Origin: Setophaga petechia
Lineage: Eukaryota; Chordata; Aves; Passeriformes; Parulidae
Length of the DNA: 64,000 nucleotides
Reading direction: 5' to 3'
Assembly (NCBI GenBank): GCA_024362935.1
Contig: JANCRA010000018.1
Span: forward strand, 186,001 to 250,000
Shown one piece after another: positions 36,831 through 47,472 of the stretch. How positions within the stretch are numbered: the stretch's first letter is position 1; the number at the start of each line of letters is the position of its first letter. The notes under the pieces are model-generated. The model was not told the origin of the DNA, ran no database searches, and saw only the letters and a list, made by a program, of their open reading frames with translations. The position numbers and the translations under genes were made by a program.

Positions 36831-38519
36831 AACCCGCTGATATTTTAAATGTGAGTTTGTAGGGGAACTCAGGTTTGCCAAATGCTGCTGTTGTGGGTTT
36901 TGGATGCTTCATGCTCAAGGATTTTGGAGTGTTTGGGGCAGAGTCTGACTTGCATCCCAAATTTTGTGGCTCATCCAAATCCAGCAATATCAATCCATGC
37001 ACAGCAAGGTGAGGTGAGGTGACCTTGAACAGCATGAGTAGCACACACTGGTCCTTGCTAGGTGCTGATAATAAAATAAAAAGAGAAAAATCTCCTCCTG
37101 ATCACTGGCACACACCCCACAATTTTATGTTTTTTTGCTCTTTTCTCTCTAGACAGGGAGGTTTGGAAGTGTGGTTTGATGGCAGCCCGCAGCAGAAACT
37201 GATCATAGGAAAGTATTTTTAATAAGGGCATGCAAGAATGAGCCAAATCAAATGTAAACAACTTTTTTTTTTAGCCTAATCTGCCTCAAGAGAAGTGGCA
37301 GATTCACCTCCAGCACTAATGAGTGAATCCGTTCCAACCTCACTTGATTTTCTAACAACTTCCTACAGGAAAAATACACAGAATATCCTACATACAAATA
37401 TATGGAAGTGGAACTCGATGATCCCATGTGTCCATTCCAGCTTGAGGTACTCTGTGGTTTATGAGACAAAGCCTGAAGGTAAAAAATGAATTTTAAAAAC
37501 AAACCTGCCACTAAATTAAAGCAACACTGCAGGTGTTCTCTGTCTTGTTTGGGACTAGAACAATGTTGGTCCAGTTGGATCTGTAGCTTATCAGTTCTTG
37601 GTGGCTTTTAATGATTCCTGGTTTTCAGAGGTATTTATCCATGCCACACACACCTTCCATGCCACATTGAGAAATTGCTGGTGGGAACATGAAGTTGAGT
37701 CTCAGGTTGTTCTTTTTTAATATGGAAAGTCTTAAAATATCCCATTTGGTTGAAAAAATTCATTATTTCATAGTCAGTCTCTTTCTTGAATATGTATTTC
37801 CCCAAAACACTTCTGAAGTGTTCCTTTCCTCAGGATTTTAAGGTGAAAATAAATATTAAGGGTTTGGAGCTGGCCAACAAGGTGGAAAATCAATTTCTGA
37901 ACCAGCTTTGTGTACAAGGTGCTCAAAATAAGACAGAAAGCAGGATGGAGACTTCATTCCTACCTGGAGGATAAAACCCAGCTGTTCCAGAGCCATGAAA
38001 AATATAATTATTAAAAACCACTAATGAGGCATCTCAAAAGGCACAACAAACTCACCTGGATCTCTATGCATAGCAAAGAGATTTTTTCTGGAAAGAATTG
38101 TTAAAAGCAATGTTAAGACGGGAAAAAAAAGAAAATATTTGCTGCACAAATTCTCTGCTTTCAGCTTTATTTTCATTTACAGCCGTGCGAGCCGAGTATA
38201 AAACTCAGCTATTTGGACTTTGTAGTATTTCACGTCTCGTTTGAACGGTTTTAAAAATTGATTGAAGGCAGCCAAGAATTGGACCTTTTCCCTCTTCCCT
38301 TGTTCCGTGGTGCTTGGTTTTATGTGGCACCTTTTCCACTAAAAAGGCACAGAGGAGACTAAACAGCAAAATAAAAGCCTGCCATGCTCTACTAAATCTT
38401 ATTACCCAAACCAGAATCATTTGAATGTTTTAAAAGTTTTATCTGTTGGGTCCCTGTGGGAGGGGGATGTTGGGGTTGGTGGTGGATTTATTTTCCCTAA
38501 ATTTCTGAATTTCAATCAG

Positions 38520-38700
38520 GTTTGCTCTAATAGCTGTCAGCTGACCTGATTAAAGCCTACCTCTCCTCGAGTTGATTTAAATCAATTTGGCTGCCACGCA
38601 GCAAGCTGAAATCCATGCTGGCCATCTGCTACGTGAAATTAATTTATTTTGGAGAACTTTAATTCAATTACCAGGCCCATATTCCGTGGCAGGTGTAGGA
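38520..38700. promoter_or_regulatory. Motif-dense patch, possible conserved non-coding element
   Basis: Contains AGCTGTCAGCTGACCTGATT (E-box CAGCTG), GATTTAAATCAATTTGG, CTACGTGAAATTAATTTATT and AATTCAATTAC: clustered E-box and homeodomain-like AT cores with retained CpGs. The pattern resembles vertebrate enhancers but conservation cannot be judged here. Confidence 0.2.
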
Positions 38701-39185
38701 GACAAATCCATATTTCAGGTTCCTATGTGGGATCTGGTGTAGGCAACTGAGGAGTGAGAGGAGGGCTTGGGTAATATAAAGGGAGTAAGACAGGATTTCC
38801 CTGAAAGCTTTAATTACAGATTGAAAGCAGAAGATTTAAACAGGCTTTGGAATCAGGAATATTTCAAAGACTCATATTGTGACCTCTCAAATTGCTGCTG
38901 GTGTTGCACACAATGCTAGAAATTATATAAATACTGTGACTCGGTTAACATTTCAAATCTCTGACTCACAAATTACCATGAAAATGGGGAATATTTCAGG
39001 ATCAAATGAGGCCTTTACCCATTTCTTGGCTTGGGGTTGTAGCTCTGGAAGGCCAAAGTGGCAGAGCCAGACCACGTGTGGCTTTTGTGTGCTGCTGGGA
39101 GCCCTCTTGTCACATCTGTCAGCTGCTGGAGGAGCTGCACTCCATGGATCTGCTGGCATCCAGGGTGTGAGTGCCCCCATCCAGT

Positions 39186-41605
39186 GGGAAAATGTGGAAC
39201 TGGGCTTTAAAAGCTCAAACCAGCTCCTGGAAAATGTAAAATTGGGCTTTAAAAGTTCAAACCAGCTCCTGAGCTACTCCTGGAAAACATGGAATTGAGT
39301 TTGTTTAAAAGTTCAAACCAGCTCCTGGAAAACATGGCGTTGGGGATTGAAAGTTCAAATCAACTCTAGGAAAATAGAATTGAGGTTTAAAAGTTCAAAC
39401 CAACTCGTGGAAAACATGGAATTGGGGTCTAAAAGTTCAAACCAGATCCTGAACTACTCCTGGAAAACATGGAATTGTGTTTGTTTAAAAGTTCAAACCA
39501 GCTCCTGGAAAATGTGGAATTGTGGTTTAAAAGTTCAAACCAACTCCTGGAAAATGTGGAATTGGGGTCTAAAAGTTCAAACCAGTTCCTGAGCTACTCC
39601 TGGAAAACATGGAATGGTGTTTGTTTAAAAGTTCAAACCAGTTCCTGGAAAACATGGAATTGGGGACTGAAAGTTCAAACCAACTCTAGGAAAATGGAAT
39701 TGGGGTTTAAAAGTTCAAATCAACTCTTGAAAAACATGGAATTGGGGTTTAAATGTTCAAACCAGCTCCTGAGCTGCTCCTGGAAAACATGGAATTGAGT
39801 TTGTTTAAAAGTTCAAACCAGTTCCTGGAAAACATGGAGTTGGGGTTTAAAAGTTCAAACCAGCTCCTGGAAAACGTGGAATTGGAGTTTAAAAGTTCAA
39901 ACCAGCTCCTGAATTATTCCTGGAAAACATGGAATTGAGTTTGTTTAAAAGTTCAAACCAGCTCCTGGAAAACGTGGAATTGGGGATTGAAAGTTCAAAC
40001 CAACTCTAGGAAAATGGAATTGAGGTTTAAAAGTTCATACCAGCTCCTGGAAAAGATGGAATTAGGGTTTAAAAGTTCAAACTTGCTCCTGGAAAACATG
40101 GAATTGGGGTTTTAAAGTTCAAACCAACTCCTGGAAAATGTGGAATTGGGGTTTAAAAGCTCAAACTTGCTCCTGGAAAACATGAATTATGGTCTAAATG
40201 TTCAAACCAACTCTTGAAAAACATGGAGTTAGGGTTTAAAAGTTCAAACCAGCTCCTAGAAAATGTAAAATTGGGGCTTAAAAGTTCAAACCAGCTCCTG
40301 AGCTACTCCTGGAAAACATGGAATTGTGTTTGTTTAAAAGTTCAAACCAACTCTAGGAAAATGGAATTTAGGGTTTAAAAGTTCAGACGAGCACCTGGAA
40401 AATGTGGAATTATGGTTTAAATGTTCAAACCAGCTTCTGAAAAACATGGAGTTGGGGTTTAAAAGTTCAAACCAGCTCCTGGAAAACGTGGAATTGGAGT
40501 TTAAAAGTTCAAACCAGCTCCTGAATTACTCCTGGAAAACATGGAATTGAGTTTGTTTAAAAGTTCAAAGCAGTTCCTGGAAAACTTGGAATTGGAGTTT
40601 AAAAGTTCAAACTTGCTCCTGGAAAACATGGAATTATGGTTTAAATGTTCAAACCAACTCTTGAAAAACATGGAATTGGGGTTTAAAAGTTCAAACCAGC
40701 TCCTGAGCTACTCCTGGAAAACATGGAATTGTGTTTGTTTAAAAGTTCAAACCAACTCCTGGAAAACATGGAATTGGAGTTTAAAAGTTCAAACCAGCTC
40801 TAGGAAAATGGATTTGAGGTTCAAAAGTTCATACCAGCTCCTGGAAGATGTGGAATTGGGGTTTAAAAGTTCAAACCAACTCTTGAAAAACATGGAATTG
40901 GGGTTTAAAAGTTCAAACCAATTCCTGGAAAATGTGGAATTGGGGTTTAAAAGTTCAAACCAGCTCCTGAACTACTCCTAGAAAACATGGAATTGTGTTT
41001 CTTTAAAAGTTCAAAGCAGTTCCTCGAAAACGTGGAATTGGAGTTTAAAAGTTCAAACTTGCTCCTGGAAAACATGGAATTATGGTTTAAAAGTTCAAAC
41101 CAACTCTTGAAAAACATGGAATTGGTGTTTAAAAGTTCAAACCAGCTCCTGAGCTACTCCTGGAAAACATGGAATTGTGTTTGTTTAAAAGTTCAAACCA
41201 GTTCCTGGAAACGTGGAATTGGGGATTGAAAGTTCAAACCAACTCTAGGAAAATGGAATTGAGGTTTAAAAGTTCAGATCATCTCCTGGAAAACGTGGAA
41301 TTGGGGTTTAAAAGTTCAAACCAGCTCCTGAACTACTCCTAGAAAACATGGAATTGTGTTTCTTTAAAAGTTCAAACCAGCTCCTGGAAAACGTGGAGTT
41401 CAGGATTCAAAGTTCAAACCAACTCTCGGAAAATGGAATTGAGGTTCAAAAGTTCATACCAGCTCCTGGAAAACATGGAATTGGGGTTTAAATGTTCAAA
41501 CCAGCTCCTGGAAAATGTGGAATTGGGGTTTAGAAGTTCAAACCAACTCTTGGAAAATGTGGAATTGGGGATTCAGTTCAGCCCAGCTCCTAGGCTGCTC
41601 TTGGT
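39186..41605 (+). repeat. 42-bp minisatellite with interspersed 56-bp variant, ~2.4 kb
   Basis: The basic unit is 42 bp: GGAATTGGGGTTTAAAAG, TTCAAACCAGCTCCTGGAAA, ACAT. A longer 56-bp form inserts an extra CTCCTGAGCTA and reads GAATTGTGTTTGTTTAAAAG. About 55 units are present. Since 42 bp is 14 codons, runs of basic units read as repeated MELGFKSSNQLLEN on the plus strand, giving open frames up to 146 codons (40541-40981). The 56-bp form shifts frame and usually brings a stop (SYSWKTWN then TGA). I see no promoter, conserved start or splice context, so this is treated as satellite-like DNA. Confidence 0.95.
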
Positions 41606-41679
41606 CTCACCATAATGGTTGTGTGGCTCTTCCTTATTTATCAATAACATGAAGGAAGAAGGCAGCCTTGGTCTTCTAA

Positions 41680-41899
41680 ATTCCAGGGGTGGTTCAGGAT
41701 GGAGATCAGCAGGAATTTCCCCATGGAAGGGGTGCTCAGGCCTTGGAAGGGGCTGCCAGGGAGGTTTGGAGTTCCCATCCCTGGAGGTGGCCCAGGAATT
41801 CCTGGATGTGTCTGACAGTGCTCTGGGCTGGGGACAAGGTGGGGATTGGACCCCATGATCTTGGAGGGCTTTTCCAGCCTCAGTTATCCTGGGATTCTT
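41680..41899 (+). mobile_element. CR1 LINE 3' end
   Basis: Forward CR1: TTCAGGATGGAGATCAGCAG, GGAATTTCCCCATGGAAGGG, GAGTTCCCATCCCTGGAGGT, GGACCCCATGATCTTGGAGG and GCTTTTCCAGCCTCAGTTAT. It begins soon after the 42-bp array ends. Confidence 0.93.
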
Positions 41900-42118
41900 T
41901 TCATGTGTCTCAAAGGAAAACTTTTGGTTTTCCTTCAAAGTTTAATTTCTTTCAAACTTTAGTTTTTCCTTCAGGCAGCTCAACGCTGAATCGCCTTGGA
42001 AGAGAAGGGAAGAAAATATTTTGCCAAAATGCTGTAAATCTGTTTATTGATAATCATCTAATGAGAAACTGACAGATTTTTACTCTTAATCCTAATTTGG
42101 GAGGAAAAATACCCCTTT
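41900..42118. other. Unique sequence
   Basis: Short unique interval with nothing recognised. Confidence 0.4.
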
Positions 42119-42181
42119 ACTACAATATCACTACAATATCACTACAATATCACTACAATATCCCAAATATCACTACAATAA
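42119..42181. repeat. 11-bp tandem repeat, 5-6 copies
   Basis: The unit is ACTACAATATC, perfect for four units and then interrupted by CCAAAT before one more copy. Confidence 0.92.
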
Positions 42182-42478
42182 ACCCATTTCTTGCCCAGCT
42201 CTCCTCAACCTGCTGATTTATTTCACTACAAATTCAGTTGCCTTCTCCTGAAAGGTCAGATAAAAATGGTCTTTTATTACTGGCCTGACATTTTATTAAA
42301 ATCCTGTTTTATTGTGTATAGGAAGGGAAGTGGTGGTGTGGGAATGCACAAGGGTGGGCAGGGGAGTTCTGCCAGGTTCCAGCCACTGGATCTGCATCTC
42401 TGAGCCTCATCACCACAGTGAATGTATTCTTCTCAGCTCAGTTTCTGAAAAATAAAAATGTTCTTAAGTTTCCATATA
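42182..42478. other. Unique sequence
   Basis: No gene or repeat recognised. Confidence 0.4.
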
Positions 42479-42770
42479 CCTTTTGGTTTTGATTCTGGTT
42501 TTTTGTTTTGCTTTGGGGGTTTTTTGGTGGTTTTTTTTTGTTTTGGTTTTGTTTTTGGTAGGGTTTTTTTGTTATTAAGTTGGTTGGTTGGTTGGTTGGT
42601 TGGTTGGTTTTGGGTTTTTTGGTGGTTTTTTTTTGGTTTTGGTTTGGGTAGTTTTGGTTGTTGGTTGGTTGGTTTCATTTTTGTTTGGGTTTTGGGCTTT
42701 TTTTTTGTTTGGTTGGGTTTTCTTGCTTTGTTTTTGTTTTCTTTTGGTTATTTTTTTATTATTATTATTT
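42479..42770. repeat. G/T-rich low-complexity tract with (TTGG)n core
   Basis: Nearly pure G and T on the plus strand, including about seven uninterrupted TTGG units (42579-42609). Open frames encode Gly/Phe/Val/Trp-rich strings and are artefacts of composition. Confidence 0.92.
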
Positions 42771-42871
42771 TACGCCTCCTGTTAATCTGGATTTTCAGGA
42801 ATATCCATCAGTCGTGCTGCCATGTCCCCCTCCTGCCACCAGCATGGCCTGGGGAGTCCTTGAGAGGCACC

Positions 42872-44080
42872 CAGCTCTGGAAAGCAGCAAAAATGAGGAA
42901 TTCCCACTCTGGAAAGCAGCAGAAATGAGGAATTCCTGCTCTGAGGAGCAGCAGAAATGAGGAATTCCCACTCTGAAAAGCAGCAGAAATGAGGAATTCC
43001 TGCTCTGGAAAGCAGCAGAAATGAATTCCTGCTCTGGAAAGCAGCAGAAATGAGGAATTCCTGCTCTGAGGAGCAGCAGAAATGAGGAATTCCTGCTCTG
43101 GAAAGCAGCAGAAGTGAGGAATTCCTGCTCTGGAAAGCAGCAGAAATGAGGAATTCCTGCTCTGAGGAGCAGCAGAAATGAGGAATTCCTGCTCTGAGGA
43201 GCAGCAGAAGTGAGGAATTCCTGCTCTGAGGAGCAGCAGAAATGAGGAATTCCTGCTCTTGGAAGCAGCAGAAATGAGGAATTCCTGCTCTGAGGAGCAG
43301 CAGAGTGAGGAGTTACTGCTCTGAGGAGCAGCAGAAATGAGGAATTCCCACTCTGAAATGCAGCAGAAATGAGGAATTCCAGTTCTGAAAAGCAGCAGAA
43401 ATGAGGAATTCCTGCTCTCAGGAGCAGCAGAAATGAGGAATTCCTGCTCTGAGGAGCAGCAGAAATGAGGAATTCCCACTCTGGAAAGCAGCAGAAATGA
43501 GGAATTCCTGCTCTGGAAAGCAGCAGAAATGAGGAATTCCCACTCTGGAAAGCAGCAAAAATGAGGAATTCCTGCTCTGAGGAGCAGCAGAAATGAGGAA
43601 TTCCTGCTCTGAGGAGCAGCAGAAATGAGGAATTCCTGCTCTGGAAAGCAGCAGAAATGAGGAATTCCTGCTCTGAAGAGCAGCAGAAATGAGGAATTCC
43701 TGCTCTGGAAAGCAGCAGAAATGAGGAATTCCTGCTCTGAGGAGCAGCAGGAATGAGGAATTCCTGCTCTGAAGAGCAGCAGAAATGAGGAATTCCTGCT
43801 CTGAGGAGCAGCAGAAATGAGGAATTCCTGCTCTGGAAAGCAGCAGAAATGAGGAATTCCTGCTCTGAGGAGCAGCAGAAATGAGGAATTCCTGCTCTGA
43901 GGAGCAGCAGAAATGAGGAATTCCTGCTCTGAGGAGCAGCAGAAATGAGGAATTCCTGCTCTGAGGAGCAGCAGAAATGAGGAATTCCTGCTCTGGAAAG
44001 CAGCAGAAATGAGGAATTCCTGCTCTGAGGAGCAGCAGAGTGAGGAGTTACTGCTCTGAGGAGCAGCAGGAGTAGGAGTT
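42872..44080. repeat. 32-bp minisatellite, about 38 copies, with palindromic core
   Basis: The consensus unit is GAGGAATTCCTGCTCTGAGG followed by AGCAGCAGAAAT. Two main types interleave, one with TCTGAGGAGCAGCAG and one with TCTGGAAAGCAGCAG. Most units hold AGGAATTCCT, a perfect 10-bp palindrome with an EcoRI site. The first type also holds CTGCTC-TGAG-GAGCAG, a 6-bp stem and 4-base loop. The 32-bp period rotates through all three frames, and because the unit has no stop in any minus-strand frame, 427 codons stay open (42808-44091). That frame repeats every 32 residues and is not convincing as a gene. Confidence 0.96.
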
Positions 44081-44717
44081 ACTACAACCACCCCGAGCAG
44101 GAGCAGCTTGCACTGTGGTGGCCTCAGTTTTCAGCCTCCTTTGCTTCATTAAGGCAATTCCATCAGAATTAAAGGAAGAGTTAGTGCCTGCTTTAAGGGC
44201 CTATAATCAAAATTAATGAGTTTCATCTCTCAGAACCATTAGATTGTTAATCAGGACATGGGGAGTTCAATAAAGGGGGTTGACGAAGATTTATGGTGGT
44301 ACCAAAATGGAAAAGAAGAGAGAAAAATTTAAAAAATGAATAAATATTGGTGGGTTTCCATGTTTGCCACCCCTTTAGGGGTAAAAAACCCCCATAAATC
44401 CATCACTGCCCTACAGGCAGGGTGGGATTTGTTTCACCTGGTTTTGTGTTTCTGATGAACTTGTTCATATTCTGGTGAACAGAGGTTGTGAAATCCATTC
44501 AGGTTTTCAGCCCTCATTAAGATTTACTCAAATTTTAAATAGTTCCATAGGTTATTTTTCCACTTTTCATGCCCTGTTTTTCCTCCTACACTGGTGTGCT
44601 CAGTTGAAGTTCATGAGGCTGCTGTGAGGACACAAATGTAGAAGCTGTAGAAATTTTAAAAATCATTAATTTTACATTTTAAGCAGAAAAAACCCCCATA
44701 ATCTGAATAAATAACCA
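44081..44717. other. Unique stretch, no gene recognised
   Basis: About 0.6 kb AT-rich. Nothing identifiable. Confidence 0.45.
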
Positions 44718-44832
44718 CCCTGCCATGGGCAGGGACACTTTCCATTGTCCCAGGTGCTCCAAGCCCCATCCAAGCTGGCCTTGGGCACTTCCAGGGATGC
44801 AGGGGCAGCCACAGCTGCTCTGGAAAATCCAT
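44718..44832 (-). mobile_element. CR1 LINE fragment
   Basis: CACCCTGCCATGGGCAGGGA, GTCCCAGGTGCTCCAAGCCC, AAGCTGGCCTTGGGCACTTC and GGCAGCCACAGCTGCTCTGG mark a CR1 3' region in minus orientation. The extreme 3' tip is missing. Confidence 0.9.
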
Positions 44833-45857
44833 TCCTTTCCAAATTCCAGCATTTTCAAACTCTACCTGGGCCAGTCCATCCTTATTTCCCAGTGTTCACT
44901 TTACATGCAACACAGAGACTGGAAATTCTAATAGAGGGGAAATTTTCTAAGGGCTAAAAGCAATTTTGCCATTGCAAAGTATTCACCAGCTCCCATTAAA
45001 TATTTTCTCTTTTTAATTGCAAATGACAGCTCGGAATGGCTCTGTTTTTACTGCACTTTGGAACATATTAGTTTTTTCCCTTCAGGGGAAGAAATGAATT
45101 TTTCCCCCTCCAATCAAATGTAATCTAGAGCATTTAAATAATTCTTTTCCCAAACACATTTTTTCAGTCCTGCCTATGAATGAAAACAGAGATTTATTCT
45201 TTGTGCTCAATTTTTAAGGGTTTTTTTTTTCCTTCTTCGATTTTGAGCTTGGATTTTTGCAGTGGGAATGAAGCGATTTTTCAATGGAATTCTGAAATTC
45301 CAGTTTTCCAAGCACATTTCTGAGTAATGTCTATCCATTCACCTGGAAGGAAGGAATACAGAACCAACTGAGGGAATGCAGAGCTGCACTCAACTTATTG
45401 CTGGTTGATACAATCACAGCTCTCCAGGTCCTGTTGTGTTTGCAGGACTGAATATCTGCTTTTATTTCAGTTTAGTGTTTCAGAGGATGAAAGGTCACAA
45501 TTTCTTGTCAGCAGCAAGCTGTAATTATTTCTATTTAAATTTTCCAGATCCCACTCATTAACATTTCCTTGGCACAGGCCCAGTTTTTATTTTGATGTAG
45601 TCCTTTTGTGGAAAGGTTGTAAGGGCTCTGGTAATCTTTGACTTGCTGGAGTTCCCTCTTCTGAAAGTGCTGGGGCTGCATCAAAACAGAAACAAAGGAG
45701 GGAAGAGAACAAAGCCTGAACTCTGGGTTTTAGTTTATGCAGCTAAACAATCTCATTCCATCATGGTAACACTGATTTAACTCAATCAAATCAACAAAAG
45801 CCATTAACAGCTCAAACCTTGATGCTGTAGCTGCTCCTTGATGCTCAGAAAACCTCT
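44833..45857. other. Unique stretch, no gene recognised
   Basis: About 1 kb, AT-rich, with no identifiable gene. Confidence 0.45.
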
Positions 45858-45970
45858 GCTGAAGGCACCTCTGGAGAACATCTGGCCAAACCTCCTGCTC
45901 AAGCCAGGACTGAAACAAAGTCAGATTTAACTTCAGAGTTGGGCCAGGCTGCTCAGAGCCTTGCTCACAC
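45858..45970 (-). mobile_element. Diverged CR1 LINE fragment
   Basis: CTCTGGAGAACATCTGGCCA, AACCTCCTGCTCAAGCCAGG and GGGCCAGGCTGCTCAGAGCC resemble the CR1 3' region of the subfamily carrying CCAACC..CCTGCTCAAGCAGGG. Divergence makes the exact limits uncertain. The overlapping 129-codon minus-strand frame is incidental. Confidence 0.6.
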
Positions 45971-46654
45971 AAGTTTGGGGCATTTTCCAAGCAAATAAAG
46001 ACACCCAGCACATCTCTCTTCCATCCTGGAGATGGGGAGGTGCAGCTGGAAATGCTGTCCCAGGCTGAAGTCTCCACCTTTCCCTTCTTCCCCATTGAAA
46101 ATAAAATTGTCATACACAATTTTAAGTGGCAATAAAAATAACTCTCTTGTCGTCACAGTGACTATTCTAATTAAGGCTTAATTAGAAGAAAATCAAGGGG
46201 ATACTTTGAAAGATACTTTTTCTCAGAGAGAGGAATTTAATTTGCTTGATTTTTCCTTTGTCCCCAACTCCTCTCTGTGTTGTTTGAAACTTCAAAGAAA
46301 ATAAAAATATTTTAGGGAATAAAAAAAGATATTTAAGTGCATTTTGGCATTTATTTCTGACCACTGAAAGGTTATTTTATCAAGGGGGATTTCTTCAGTG
46401 GGATCCATTAGTGCAACTGGGTATAATTAATGGTTCACCAAATTTCCCACAGCCTGCTCTGTCCCATGGTTTTCTTGTTCAGTTTTCCTTTTGTTTGAAA
46501 AATAAGGAATTTCCTGGTTTTAAAATATCTGCTAAAATTCCCTTCTATAGATCCCAGCCTTGCAGACTGCAAAGAGAATTGTCCTGCTCCATTTCTGCTC
46601 CTGGTGGACTCATCCCAAACTCAGCATTTTGGGGCTCTTTGCTTTTACAGCTCC
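45971..46654. other. Unique stretch, no gene recognised
   Basis: About 0.7 kb. Nothing identifiable. Confidence 0.4.
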
Positions 46655-46800
46655 ATCATGGAATGCTTTGGGTTGGGAAAGAACTCAAAAATTCCCCCAG
46701 TTCCAACCCCTTGCAAAGGCAAGGACACTTCCACCAGAGCAGGTTGCTCCACCTTGGTGATTTCAAACCTTTTCTCCTTTCCAACACCCAGAATATTCCC
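46655..46800 (-). mobile_element. CR1 LINE 3'-end fragment
   Basis: ATGGAATGCTTTGGGTTGGG, TTCCAACCCCTTGCAAAGGC, AAGGACACTTCCACCAGAGC and AGGTTGCTCCACCTTGG are a diverged CR1 3' end in minus orientation. The LTR at 46822 begins just beyond it. Confidence 0.8.
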
Positions 46801-46815
46801 CGAGCACGATTCGCT

Positions 46816-47472
46816 CCTCTCTGTTGAGATCATTGGTTTGTCAGAGTGACCCCGAGAAAAATTCCAGAGTCTGTTTTCCCAGCCTGGGGCTTAAAGGAGG
46901 AGTCAGAGCTCTTCATCTCTCGGTCTCAAGGTTGTTTATTTTATCTTATCCATAAAAAATTTTCTCCTGCCCTGCCGAGGTCAGCTCAGCAGGGCAGCCA
47001 CAGGCACTCTGCCTGCCCCCGGGGTGGTGTTGTGTCTTTATAGTACAAACTACCTGTGCAATGTTTACAATTACTCCCCAATACCCATCACCTGTGTCAG
47101 ACACTGAGCTTCTACTCTAAACCAATCCCCAAGTGCCAACATCACCACAGAAGATGGAGGCCAAGAAGAAGAAAGAAGAAGCACGAGGCACGCCCCAATT
47201 CCTCCATCTTGTCTCCATAACCCCCCTGTACAGGGATATAACCCCCCTGTACAGTAATCCTAAAATGCATAATTCACCCTGTGATAATTTCACTAATATT
47301 CTACCTAAACTGTTGTGGCTTGCTGGTGTTCATACAAGGTTGGTATTTGCTCCACGGGCCATAATCAAACCCACAGGGGCATTTTGGGCTCTGTGCCAGG
47401 GTCCCTGAGCCCCCTGGCAGGGTCTGGGCTGCTCAGCACAGCCAGAGGGATGTCCTGAACCCGACACCTCTC
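46816..47472 (-). mobile_element. Solo LTR (ERVK-like) with perfect 6-bp target-site duplication
   Basis: The LTR is 46822-47466 (645 bp), reading TGTTGAGATCATTGG at the left and GAACCCGACA at the right. It is flanked by CCTCTC on both sides (46816-46821, 47467-47472). A 6-bp duplication fits a class II (ERVK-like) element. Read on the minus strand it has TATAAA (complement of 47037-47042) and about 100 bp downstream AATAAA (complement of 46935-46940), the order expected of a transcribed LTR. An internal 20-odd-bp direct duplication (ATAACCCCCCTGTACAG) lies at 47217-47256. No internal retroviral genes are present. Confidence 0.93.

Larger units (their letters stand above)
35867..39185. other. 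Unique stretch with candidate regulatory patches
   Basis: About 3.3 kb with no recognised transposon. It includes a CpG-enriched patch (36595-36830) and a motif-rich patch (38520-38700), listed separately. Open frames are short and lack family motifs. Confidence 0.45.

Noticed and set aside
40541..40981. 146-codon frame with 14-residue repeats
   Set aside because: Part of the 42-bp minisatellite. Frames break at each 56-bp unit and no gene context exists. The periodicity is reported as a finding, not as a gene.
42872..44080. CRISPR-like array (regular short repeats)
   Set aside because: Units are head-to-tail without unique spacers and the window is vertebrate in character.
42808..44091. 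427-codon minus-strand open frame
   Set aside because: It runs through the 32-bp array with the three frames concatenated (32-residue period). There is no domain, signal or conserved start.
45730..46119. 129-codon minus-strand frame with apparently protein-like composition
   Set aside because: Overlaps a diverged CR1 fragment at 45858-45970. The composition matches chance translation of that repeat.
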